7,287 bases of DNA, from assembly GCA_902782965.1 (NCBI GenBank), contig CACZPG010000136.1, positions 1 through 7,287 of the forward strand, in the 5' to 3' direction. This stretch comes from an uncultured Lachnospiraceae bacterium (lineage in GTDB: Bacteria > Bacillota > Clostridia > Lachnospirales > Lachnospiraceae). Both the position numbers and the translations under genes were made by a program. Of this stretch, positions 1 to 5,299 are shown in pieces. The notes under the pieces are model-generated. The model ran no database searches, was not told the DNA's origin, and saw nothing but the letters and a program-made list of their open reading frames with translations. The first letter of the stretch is position 1. Each line of letters opens with the position of its first letter.

Positions 1-941
1 TCAGGACGCTTATGATCTTTAAGGATCATCTTACGAACTGTCTTCTTCTGATACTGATACAGTGCATCACCAAGGAAGCCAAGCCATTCTTCATTATCAG
101 CATATCTTTCCTTAAGCTGCTCCTTAAACGCATCGATATTCTTCTCTCTTGTCTGCTTATCATCTGTAAATACAGCTTCTTCCATCTGCTCTGGAGGAAT
201 AACTGTCTTGATGTCCTCGAAGAGTTCTTCCGGAACTGCATAACTCTTATATTCGAACTTAGGCTTACCACAATCAGCTACGATCTTATCGATAAACTCA
301 ATAACCTTCTGATTAACTCTGTGAGCCTCAAAGATAGCCTCAAGCATCTTCTCTTCAGGAACCTGGTTAGCTCCGGCTTCTATCATGATAACCTTATACT
401 TTGTAGATGCAACTGTAAGGTTAAGATCAGATACTGAAAGCTGAGCAGCACTTGGATTAAATACAAGATGATCATTGATAAGACCAACCTGTGTTGTAGC
501 ACAAGGTCCGTCAAAAGGAATGTCTGATATAGAGGTTGCAATAGCTGAACCCAGCATAGCTGTAAGCTCAGGTCTGCAATCAGGATCTACTGAAAGCACA
601 AGACTCTCAAGAGTAACATCATTTCTGAAATCCTTAGGGAAAAGAGGTCTCATAGGACGATCGATTACACGACAGGTAAGAACCGCATTCTCAGAAGCCT
701 TACCCTCTCTCTTATTGAAACCACCAGGAATCTTTCCTACAGCATACATCTTCTCATTATACTCAACTGAAAGCGGGAAGAAATCGATACCATCTCTTGG
801 TTCCTTGGATGCGGTAGCTGTAGAAAGAACTACAGTATCACCATAGTGAATAAGAACTGCACCATTAGCCTGCTTACCAACTCTGTCAACATCAACTCTG
901 AGAGTCTTACCGGCAAGCTCCATTTCATACTTTTTGAACAT
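1..941 (-). CDS. pnp: Polynucleotide phosphorylase (PNPase), N-terminal part, 3' end beyond window
   Basis: PNPase is a trimeric 3'-to-5' exoribonuclease that uses phosphate to release nucleoside diphosphates from RNA in the cytoplasm and can add tails in reverse. I translated 313 codons from ATG at 939-941; the frame is still open at base 1. Residues 1-230 or so form the first RNase PH domain, with the family hallmarks ANGAVL (25-30), a GKIPGGFNKREG stretch (69-80) and RVIDRPMRPLFP (91-102). Residues about 235-300 match the helical linker, and the last residues (KRP) lead into the KRPDGR entry of the second RNase PH domain, which carries the main catalytic residues and is outside the window with KH and S1. 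The start fits the family N-terminus (MFKKYEMELAG) and has AGGAG at 949-953, 7 bases upstream. An alternative in-frame upstream start exists at 1023-1025. Identity is very secure. Confidence 0.97.
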   Translation of the reverse strand, partial: MFKKYEMELAGKTLRVDVDRVGKQANGAVLIHYGDTVVLSTATASKEPRDGIDFFPLSVEYNEKMYAVGKIPGGFNKREGKASENAVLTCRVIDRPMRPLFPKDFRNDVTLESLVLSVDPDCRPELTAMLGSAIATSISDIPFDGPCATTQVGLINDHLVFNPSAAQLSVSDLNLTVASTKYKVIMIEAGANQVPEEKMLEAIFEAHRVNQKVIEFIDKIVADCGKPKFEYKSYAVPEELFEDIKTVIPPEQMEEAVFTDDKQTREKNIDAFKEQLKERYADNEEWLGFLGDALYQYQKKTVRKMILKDHKRP

Positions 942-1012
942 TTTGTTTCTCCTTTTCTTTACAGGGATATTACCCTTTCTTTGTATAACCCTGCAAAGAT
1001 ACTTCCGAAACG

Positions 1013-1072
1013 ACTGAAAAATCATGAAGCCTGCTCCTGTAAAAAAACAAATTAACTTCATAGCTTTTCAGT
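1013..1072 (-). promoter_or_regulatory. Long hairpin in the pnp 5' leader
   Basis: The arms 1056-1072 and 1013-1029 are complementary over 17 positions in the minus-strand RNA: 14 Watson-Crick pairs, two G-U pairs and one C-A mismatch. The loop is 26 bases (1030-1055). The upstream AGGAG lies in the loop and the upstream ATG lies in the 3' arm. E. coli pnp also has a long leader stem, cleaved by RNase III and then used for PNPase autocontrol; a similar role here is inference by analogy, not sequence homology. Confidence 0.55.
1023..1038 (-). promoter_or_regulatory. Upstream Shine-Dalgarno and ATG in frame with pnp
   Basis: Reading the minus strand, AGGAG (1034-1038) stands 8 bases before an ATG (1023-1025). 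This ATG is exactly 84 bases (28 codons) upstream of the canonical pnp ATG, with no stop in between, so translation from it would give a PNPase with a 28-residue basic extension beginning MIFQSFRKYL. A further in-frame ATG at 1059-1061 has no good Shine-Dalgarno; a TGA at 1068-1070 closes the frame upstream. Whether it is used is unknown. It could equally be a chance frame or a leader that tunes translation of the canonical start. Confidence 0.45.
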
Positions 1073-1085
1073 AGTCTCGGGACAA

Positions 1086-1106
1086 GGATATGATATAGCA
1101 ATATCC
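1086..1106 (-). promoter_or_regulatory. Small hairpin near the start of the pnp leader
   Basis: GGATAT (1086-1091) and ATATCC (1101-1106) form a perfect 6-bp stem with a 9-base loop. GGAC (1080-1083) and GTCC (1118-1121) could add an outer stem. It lies between the predicted promoter and the larger pnp leader hairpin. No U-run follows, so it is not a terminator; it may protect the 5' end of the transcript. Confidence 0.35.
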
Positions 1107-1126
1107 AATCTCGCAGAGTCCACTAA

Positions 1127-1155
1127 AGTTTACCATAATAAAGAGTTCTATTCAA
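1127..1155 (-). promoter_or_regulatory. Candidate sigma-A promoter for pnp
   Basis: On the minus strand TTGAAT (1150-1155) and TAAACT (1127-1132) are separated by 17 bases. Each box matches consensus at four of six positions. It lies just downstream of the terminator of the preceding gene and predicts a leader of about 180 bases before the pnp start. Moderate support only, since AT-rich spacers give chance matches. Confidence 0.45.
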
Positions 1156-1169
1156 GATATATTTATATC

Positions 1170-1209
1170 AAAAAAGATGACAGTTGAACCGGGTTCAACT
1201 GTCATCTTT
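1170..1209 (-). terminator. Intrinsic terminator after the secreted-protein gene
   Basis: Arms 1173-1189 and 1193-1209 are perfect 17-base inverted repeats (AAAGATGACAGTTGAAC and its complement) with a 3-base loop. In the minus direction the stem ends in a run of six T (1170-1175). The stop codon of the gene at 1237 is 27 bases before it. The other strand also has a T-rich flank (1207-1220), so weak bidirectional action is possible, but no plus-strand gene ends here. Confidence 0.85.
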
Positions 1210-1236
1210 CTTATAATTTTACTTAATCATTGAAAG

Positions 1237-2385
1237 CTATTTAACTTTTACCTTCTTAGTTGCTGAGTCAATACTGTAATACTTCTTGCCATCAACCGTT
1301 ACAAAGGCACGAACCTTATAATAATACTTCTTTTTGGATTTAACCTTCTTATCTTCAAACTTTTTCTTCTTTGAAGAAAGTGACTTAACCTTCTTGAAGC
1401 CCTTGTTCGGCTTTGTTGAACGATAAACCTCATAACCTGAAGCATAGCTTATTTCCTTCCAGGAAACAGTAGCTTTCTTCTTTCCGGCCTTAACCTTGAT
1501 ACCTTCAACCTTAGTCTTTGCAATAGCGGTTGAATAACCTTCATAATTAACTGTTAAATCATACAACTGATTTACAGGGGCAGTTATTTTATTGTAAGGA
1601 GCAAAACTATATATTTTTATATAGTAGGTACCTTTTGTAAGTTTTATCTCCTTCGAGGAAGTTGTTGTTTTAATCTGGTCTACAGAAGCAACCTCCTGCT
1701 TGGATTCGTTATACAAACACATATTCCATCCAAAACCAATACCTTCCGAATCGCTCATGTCAGGATCAGGAGACAATGTGATTGTAGCATCACCGGCCTC
1801 TGTAACCGAGAATTTAAACCAGTCAACATCTCCTGTAGCATTCATAAAACCTTTATAACCGGTGTTAGGAATTATTTCATTGGCAGTCGTGCTCTCATCA
1901 TTTACTTCCTGCTCCCATACATCATTCTTAATAAACTCTACCTTCAGATCAAAAGGAGCTAAAGCTGCATGAGCAGAACCATGATCATTATCATTCTCAA
2001 CCTTTATATAAAAAGTATCAGGATAATAGGCAAGCCAATCTGTATTCTTATTTTTAGTAACACCGCCAATTTCAGCAATACCGGCAGTCAGGTCGCCTTT
2101 TTTAAATATAGTACATTTCCATCCTGAGTTAATGTCTTTAGAATCCGCTTCAGCGTTCGGTCCTAAAACTAATCTGAAGTATCCACGCTCTGTAACATTA
2201 ACTTTATACCACTTAACGGACCCCTGACCTTCAAGTTTATCCGTCTTAACTACGTTAACAGTAATCTCCGGAGAGTTGTCTGCATCTGCCTGACTGATAG
2301 CAAAAGAATTCAATGATAGCCCCCATATCATAGACAGAGCAAAAACAATAGTTGCAATAATAGTTTTTGCAGTTTTCTTATTCAT
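1237..2385 (-). CDS. Secreted protein with two PPC-like repeats and an Fn3-like domain
   Basis: 382 residues. Residues 1-29 look like a signal peptide: basic MNKKTAK, a hydrophobic core, and a likely cut after NSFA. Two beta-rich repeats follow, about 40-150 and 157-281. The second has the PPC (bacterial pre-peptidase C-terminal) look: EQEVNDE (158-164), TAN, then GDVDWFKFSVTEAG (185-198) and GTYYIKI (252-258). The first repeat copies this pattern (VKWYKVNVTERG at 57-68, FYIKVEN at 125-131), suggesting internal duplication. Residues about 291-382 resemble a fibronectin type III domain (KATVSWKEISYASGYEVYRS, then YYYKVRAF) and are extremely lysine-rich. No catalytic domain, LPXTG motif or C-terminal membrane segment is seen, so it is probably exported and may hold to the anionic cell wall or to polysaccharide by charge (inference). 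The Shine-Dalgarno AGGTGG (2392-2397) lies 6 bases before ATG. It has its own promoter and terminator between rpsO and pnp. Exact function unknown. Confidence 0.85.
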   Translation of the reverse strand: MNKKTAKTIIATIVFALSMIWGLSLNSFAISQADADNSPEITVNVVKTDKLEGQGSVKWYKVNVTERGYFRLVLGPNAEADSKDINSGWKCTIFKKGDLTAGIAEIGGVTKNKNTDWLAYYPDTFYIKVENDNDHGSAHAALAPFDLKVEFIKNDVWEQEVNDESTTANEIIPNTGYKGFMNATGDVDWFKFSVTEAGDATITLSPDPDMSDSEGIGFGWNMCLYNESKQEVASVDQIKTTTSSKEIKLTKGTYYIKIYSFAPYNKITAPVNQLYDLTVNYEGYSTAIAKTKVEGIKVKAGKKKATVSWKEISYASGYEVYRSTKPNKGFKKVKSLSSKKKKFEDKKVKSKKKYYYKVRAFVTVDGKKYYSIDSATKKVKVK

Positions 2386-2425
2386 ACTTTACCACCTTTC
2401 TTTTTTTAAAAAATTCACCTTTATA

Positions 2426-2454
2426 ATTCTATCATTTCATAAAAATTAAAACAA
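2426..2454 (-). promoter_or_regulatory. Candidate promoter of the secreted-protein gene
   Basis: TTGTTT (2449-2454), a 17-base spacer, and TAGAAT (2426-2431, five of six positions) on the minus strand, in very AT-rich DNA just downstream of the rpsO terminator. It predicts a leader of about 35 bases. With the strong terminator before it, this gene is probably transcribed on its own. Confidence 0.5.
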
Positions 2455-2504
2455 GATAATATATATAAAAAAATAATAATTCTATAATAATTCATAAATA
2501 AACG

Positions 2505-2541
2505 AAAAAAGCGACAGTCGAGATAATCTCTCAACTGCCGC
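2505..2541 (-). terminator. Intrinsic terminator of rpsO
   Basis: Arms 2529-2541 and 2511-2523 form a 13-bp stem in the minus-strand RNA, GC-rich at the base (GCGGC against GUCGC) with two G-U pairs and a 5-base loop, followed by six T (2505-2510). It begins 16 bases after the rpsO stop, and should separate rpsO from the downstream genes. Confidence 0.9.
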
Positions 2542-2556
2542 TAAATTTCCAGATGA

Positions 2557-2823
2557 TTATTTTCTGAGACCAAGCTTCTGAACAATAGCTCTGTAACGCT
2601 CGATATCTTTGCTCTTAAGATAAGCAAGAAGGTTTCTTCTCTGACCTACCATCTTAAGAAGTCCTCTTCTTGAATGATAGTCATTTGGATGTACCTTGAA
2701 ATGATCATTAAGATCATTGATTCTTGCAGTAAGGATTGCGATCTGAACCTCAGGTGAACCTGTGTCATTTGCGCTTGTTCCATACTTAGCAGCGATCTCA
2801 GCTTTCTGTTCTTTAGTAATCAT
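2557..2823 (-). CDS. rpsO: 30S ribosomal protein S15
   Basis: S15 binds the central domain of 16S rRNA early in assembly of the small subunit and takes part in a bridge to the large subunit. The 88-residue length is usual. Family hallmarks are plain: NDTGSPEVQIAILTARI (19-35), then LNDHF, HSRRGLLKMVGQRRNLLAYL (50-69) and the end VQKLGLRK. The frame extends 12 codons further upstream to an ATG at 2857-2859, but the start at 2821-2823 matches the family N-terminus (MITKEQK) and has a perfect AGGAGG at 2832-2837, 8 bases away. It has its own strong promoter and terminator. In many bacteria rpsO is followed directly by pnp; here a secreted-protein gene sits between them. Confidence 0.98.
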   Translation of the reverse strand: MITKEQKAEIAAKYGTSANDTGSPEVQIAILTARINDLNDHFKVHPNDYHSRRGLLKMVGQRRNLLAYLKSKDIERYRAIVQKLGLRK

Positions 2824-2905
2824 AGTTACTACCTCCTTATAAATATATAAGCCTGACACCGGGTAAAGGTCGGAGTGATCCTTATACTCAGTATCGGTCT
2901 AAGTC
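2824..2905 (-). promoter_or_regulatory. rpsO leader with foldable segments; possible S15 autocontrol
   Basis: About 80 bases of leader separate the predicted start of transcription from the rpsO ATG. In the minus-strand RNA, ATAC-TGA-GTAT can form a small hairpin, and CCGACC can pair with GGTGTCAGG across two bulges. S15 represses its own mRNA in several bacteria through unrelated leader folds, so this is a natural place for such an element. I see no match to a known class; the regulatory role is inference. Confidence 0.3.
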
Positions 2906-2911
2906 ATGTGT

Positions 2912-2940
2912 ATTCTAATATATGAACTACATTATGTCAA
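2912..2940 (-). promoter_or_regulatory. Strong sigma-A promoter for rpsO
   Basis: A perfect TTGACA (2935-2940), a 17-base spacer and TAGAAT (2912-2917, five of six positions) on the minus strand. This is the best promoter in the window, as expected for a ribosomal protein gene. The -35 box directly abuts the last copy of the tandem repeat. Confidence 0.85.
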
Positions 2941-3041
2941 GTACAAGCTTAACACACTTTATTCAGTATAAGCTTAACACACTTTATTCAGTTACAAACT
3001 TTACACTTTTTATTCAGTAAAAGCTTTACATGATTTATTCA
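2941..3041 (-). repeat. Four-copy 25/26-bp tandem repeat spanning the aroC 3' end
   Basis: Four head-to-tail units lie at 3017-3041 (25 bp), 2991-3016 (26 bp), 2966-2990 (25 bp) and 2941-2965 (25 bp). On the minus strand each begins TGAATAAA and ends with a GTAAAGCTT/GTTAAGCTT-like part and TAC or AAC. The last two units differ at one base only; the first two are more diverged. The first unit is wholly inside aroC and encodes its C-terminal residues; the GAATAA of the second supplies the aroC stop. There are no spacers. The array ends exactly at the rpsO -35 box. Confidence 0.95.
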
Positions 3042-4092
3042 TTAGCAGCAGATCAGCTATTGTCAGAGCAGCCATAGACTCTACTACAACTACAGCCCGG
3101 GGAGCAATTATAGGATCATGTCGACCTTTTATCTCTATCTCGGCATCCTGACCATTAACAGTAACCGTACTTTGTTTTCTGAATATAGAAGGTGTCGGTT
3201 TGAAGGCAGCTCTGATAATTATGTCTGAACCATCTGATATTCCCCCAAGAATACCACCTGAATGATTAGTTTTCTTGGCCACTTCGCCTTCATTCATATA
3301 GAATTCATCATTATTCTGTGATCCTGTAGCTTTTACCACATCGAAACCATCGCCTATCTCTATACCTTTCACTGCACCAATAGACATAATAGAATATGCG
3401 AGTCTTGCATCAAGCTTATCAAAAACCGGTTCACCAACACCTGCAGGCATACCTTTAATAATACATTCAACTTTGGCACCACTGGAATCTTTGTCTTCTA
3501 TAAGCTTATCCAGATATTCTGAAGCCTCCTCATACGCTTTATGATCCGGCATATATAAAGGGTTCTTAAGAATCTCCGCTCTGTCAAATCTTGTTCTGTC
3601 AATTGAAACATTTCCAATATCAGTAACATAAGCAAATATTTCAATCCCATATTCTTCAAGTATTTTCATAGCTACCGCCCCTGCCGCAACTCTTCCTATA
3701 GTTTCCCGGCCTGAGCTTCTTCCACCACCACGATAATCCCTGAAACCATACTTGGCATCAAAGGTATAATCCGCATGTCCCGGTCTGAATACATCTTTGA
3801 TATTTGAATAATCAGCAGAATGATGAGATGTATTCTCTACCAGCATAGAAATAGGTGTACCTGTTGTTCGCCCTTCAAAAACACCTGATAATATTTTTAC
3901 ATTATCCGATTCTTCTCTTTTAGTGGAGTAATCTGACTGTCCGGGTTTACGTCTGTCAAGAAACGTCTGAATGTATTCTTCTGACAAAGCTATTCCTGCC
4001 GGACAACCGTCTACTACTGCTCCTACAGCTGCCCCATGAGATTCGCCCCATGTAGATACTTTTAATATATTCCCAAATATTGAACCTGCCAT
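3010..4092 (-). CDS. aroC: Chorismate synthase
   Basis: Catalyses the last step of the shikimate pathway: 5-enolpyruvylshikimate-3-phosphate to chorismate plus phosphate, needing reduced FMN; chorismate feeds aromatic amino acids and folate. The 360 residues are a normal length. Hallmarks in order: GESHG (16-20, with His19), the RRKPGQS loop (47-53), FRPGHADYT (102-110, with His106), YRGGGRSSGRETIGR (120-134), GGISDG (283-288), KPTPSI (298-303) and GRHDP (323-327). The two conserved histidines and the arginine-rich FMN/substrate segments are intact, so it should be active. AGGAG (4100-4104) lies 7 bases before ATG. The last nine residues (NKSCKAFTE) are encoded by the first units of the tandem repeat and are not part of the conserved family core. 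No convincing terminator follows the stop, so some transcripts may run into rpsO. Confidence 0.98.
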   Translation of the reverse strand: MAGSIFGNILKVSTWGESHGAAVGAVVDGCPAGIALSEEYIQTFLDRRKPGQSDYSTKREESDNVKILSGVFEGRTTGTPISMLVENTSHHSADYSNIKDVFRPGHADYTFDAKYGFRDYRGGGRSSGRETIGRVAAGAVAMKILEEYGIEIFAYVTDIGNVSIDRTRFDRAEILKNPLYMPDHKAYEEASEYLDKLIEDKDSSGAKVECIIKGMPAGVGEPVFDKLDARLAYSIMSIGAVKGIEIGDGFDVVKATGSQNNDEFYMNEGEVAKKTNHSGGILGGISDGSDIIIRAAFKPTPSIFRKQSTVTVNGQDAEIEIKGRHDPIIAPRAVVVVESMAALTIADLLLMNKSCKAFTE

Positions 4093-4125
4093 TATTTATC
4101 TCCTGTTCAAAAAATCAACGAACAT

Positions 4126-4154
4126 AGTATACACAAGTCTATGCATAATAACAA
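4126..4154 (-). promoter_or_regulatory. Candidate promoter for aroC
   Basis: TTGTTA (4149-4154), a 17-base spacer and TATACT (4126-4131, five of six positions) on the minus strand. It lies between the xerD terminator and the aroC start and predicts a leader of about 27 bases, so aroC is likely transcribed separately from xerD. Confidence 0.6.
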
Positions 4155-4212
4155 CAATGTCTTTAAATAAAAACAATAAGCCTGTTTAATAAAGAATCCC
4201 TTCCGTTCATAC

Positions 4213-4237
4213 AAAAAGCTCGGGCGATGCCGAGCTT
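4213..4237 (-). terminator. xerD terminator overlapping the stop codon
   Basis: Arms 4230-4237 and 4216-4223 (AAGCTCGG and its complement) form an 8-bp GC-rich stem with a 6-base loop, followed by five T in the minus direction (4213-4217). The upstream arm shares bases with the xerD TAA at 4236-4238, so there is almost no 3' untranslated spacer. Confidence 0.85.
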
Positions 4238-5129
4238 ATGCATGTTTTATTTCTGCTCTTGGATGAGCTTTATCATATACTTCTTTAAGTTTGCTTGATT
4301 TCCCCTTCAGATATACTTGTGTAGTAGAAATATCAGAATGACCAAGCATTTCCTGAAGACTAGCAAGATCTGCACCATTACTTACCATATGAGTCGCGAA
4401 CGAATGTCTGATCATGTGAGGAGTAATATCTTTATCAATTCCGGCTTTCTTGGCATAAGCCTTTAGAAGCTTCCAGAAACCCTGTCTTGACATTTCATCA
4501 CCCTTTACATTTGTGAAAAGATATTCAGAACCGGCACACATTGTAGGACGAACCTCAGTTAGATATCTGGTTAGTGCATATTTAGCAGCATTCTCGATAG
4601 GGATTATTCTGCTTTTAGTTCTGTCATGACATTCAATATAACTGAGAGAAAGATTCAAATCTGACATTCTGAGAGATATCAGTTCGCTTACCCTTAGTCC
4701 GGTAGCATACAGAAGTTCAAGCATCGCCTTATCTCTAATCTCCTTAGGTGTATCACCAGATGGCTGATCCAGAAGAAGACTTACCTCTTCTATAGTCAAT
4801 GTTTCCGGTATTTTCTTCTCAACCTTAGGAGGCTTTATTCCCTCTGTAGGATTCCCTGTTACCTCTCCACGTTCAAGGAGATATAAAAAGAAAGATCTTA
4901 TACTTGCAATACTTCTGGAAACTGTAGCCGAACTCATCTTGGCATTCTCCATATAGAGAACATAAGAACGAATCGATGTAGATGTAACATCCTTAACATC
5001 TTCGATGCCACTTTCCTTCAAGAAGCTGCACATCTTCATAAGATCTCTTCTATATGATTGAACAGTATTCAGACTGCTCTTCTTTACCGCAGTTAAATAC
5101 TCTATATATTTTTCAATCTCAAGTTCCAC
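4236..5129 (-). CDS. xerD: Tyrosine site-specific recombinase, XerD type
   Basis: Xer recombinases resolve chromosome dimers by strand exchange at dif. The 297 residues match XerD length (298 in E. coli). The N-terminal core-binding domain (about 1-95) contains YIEYL and SYRRDL; the catalytic domain follows. Catalytic residues visible are Arg146 (YATGLRVSEL), His238 and Arg241 (PHMIRHSFATH), His264 (LGHSDISTTQVY) and nucleophile Tyr273. The C-terminal LKEVYDKAHPRA is an XerD hallmark. Oddity: the GKG-x-K-x-R hairpin is replaced by CHDRTKSR (167-174), so by alignment the usual catalytic lysine falls on Asp169; Lys172 or Arg170 may substitute. The start is GTG (5127-5129), the only start giving the full N-terminal domain; the Shine-Dalgarno is weak (GGTGGG-like, about 10 bases upstream). 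Its 5' region contains a palindrome and XerD-arm-like motifs. A related integrase is possible but less likely, as no mobile-element genes are nearby. Confidence 0.92.
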   Translation of the reverse strand: MELEIEKYIEYLTAVKKSSLNTVQSYRRDLMKMCSFLKESGIEDVKDVTSTSIRSYVLYMENAKMSSATVSRSIASIRSFFLYLLERGEVTGNPTEGIKPPKVEKKIPETLTIEEVSLLLDQPSGDTPKEIRDKAMLELLYATGLRVSELISLRMSDLNLSLSYIECHDRTKSRIIPIENAAKYALTRYLTEVRPTMCAGSEYLFTNVKGDEMSRQGFWKLLKAYAKKAGIDKDITPHMIRHSFATHMVSNGADLASLQEMLGHSDISTTQVYLKGKSSKLKEVYDKAHPRAEIKHA

Positions 5130-5154
5130 TTATACTTTACCCACCACAATATAT

Positions 5155-5184
5155 TTGTTACAAAAATTAACTATTGTTACAAAA
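5155..5184 (-). repeat. Paired TTGTTACAA motifs in the xerD leader
   Basis: TTGTTACAAAA occurs at 5155-5165 and again at 5174-5184, a 19-bp period (close to two helical turns). Each core TTGT-T-ACAA is itself an inverted repeat. They sit downstream of the predicted xerD start of transcription. A second direct pair, ATAGTGATA at 5187-5195 and 5201-5209, overlaps the -10 region. Operator-like, but the regulator is unknown. Confidence 0.5.
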
Positions 5185-5197
5185 CGATAGTGATATA

Positions 5198-5226
5198 AGT
5201 ATAGTGATAAATTAACATAAAATCAA
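5198..5226 (-). promoter_or_regulatory. Candidate promoter for xerD
   Basis: TTGATT (5221-5226, four of six positions), a 17-base spacer and TATACT (5198-5203, five of six) on the minus strand. It predicts a leader of about 65 bases. The spacer contains an XerD-arm-like motif and the -35 box lies inside a palindrome. Confidence 0.65.
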
Positions 5227-5241
5227 CAAAAAATTTTATGT
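5215..5241. repeat. Perfect inverted repeat across the xerD -35 box
   Basis: ACATAAAAT (5215-5223) and ATTTTATGT (5233-5241) are perfect 9-bp inverted repeats separated by 9 bases. The -35 box (5221-5226) overlaps the left arm and the start of the gap. This is the layout of a repressor operator; it also overlaps two TTATGTWAA motifs (5210-5220 on minus, 5236-5246 on plus). Confidence 0.6.
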
Positions 5242-5269
5242 AAAACTACCCGCAACCCCACTGTTTATG

Positions 5270-5299
5270 GGCTTTTCCGCAAAATAATGTGGAGAAGCC
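5270..5299. repeat. Inverted repeat with DnaA-box-like arms
   Basis: GGCTTTTCCGCA (5270-5281) and TGTGGAGAAGCC (5288-5299) are inverted with a 6-base loop and only two differences, both G-U pairs in plus-strand RNA. The right arm contains TGTGGAGAA (5288-5296), and a similar TGTGGAAAA follows at 5320-5328; each is one base from the DnaA box TGTGGATAA. No coding sequence covers this stretch, and DNA at 5325-5406 is almost pure A/T. Function unknown. Confidence 0.5.

Noticed and set aside
12..437. Plus-strand open frame opposite pnp
   Set aside because: It lies within the highly conserved pnp coding region on the other strand, has no convincing ribosome site and no recognisable protein features. 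The same applies to plus-strand frames at 475-846 and 846-1055.
1173..1209. Transposon end or insertion sequence terminus
   Set aside because: The perfect inverted repeat is explained by a terminator immediately after a stop codon and followed by a T-run; no transposase or target-site duplication is seen.
2824..2859. 12-codon N-terminal extension of S15
   Set aside because: The ATG at 2821-2823 has a perfect AGGAGG at correct spacing and gives the standard 88-residue S15; the extension translates the leader and the ribosome site itself.
2941..3041. CRISPR array
   Set aside because: The repeats are directly adjacent with no spacers, overlap coding sequence, and no cas genes are nearby.
4236..5129. 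Integrase of an integrated mobile element
   Set aside because: There are no phage or conjugation genes, tRNA target or flanking att repeats, the length and C-terminal HPRA motif fit XerD, and the neighbours are housekeeping genes.
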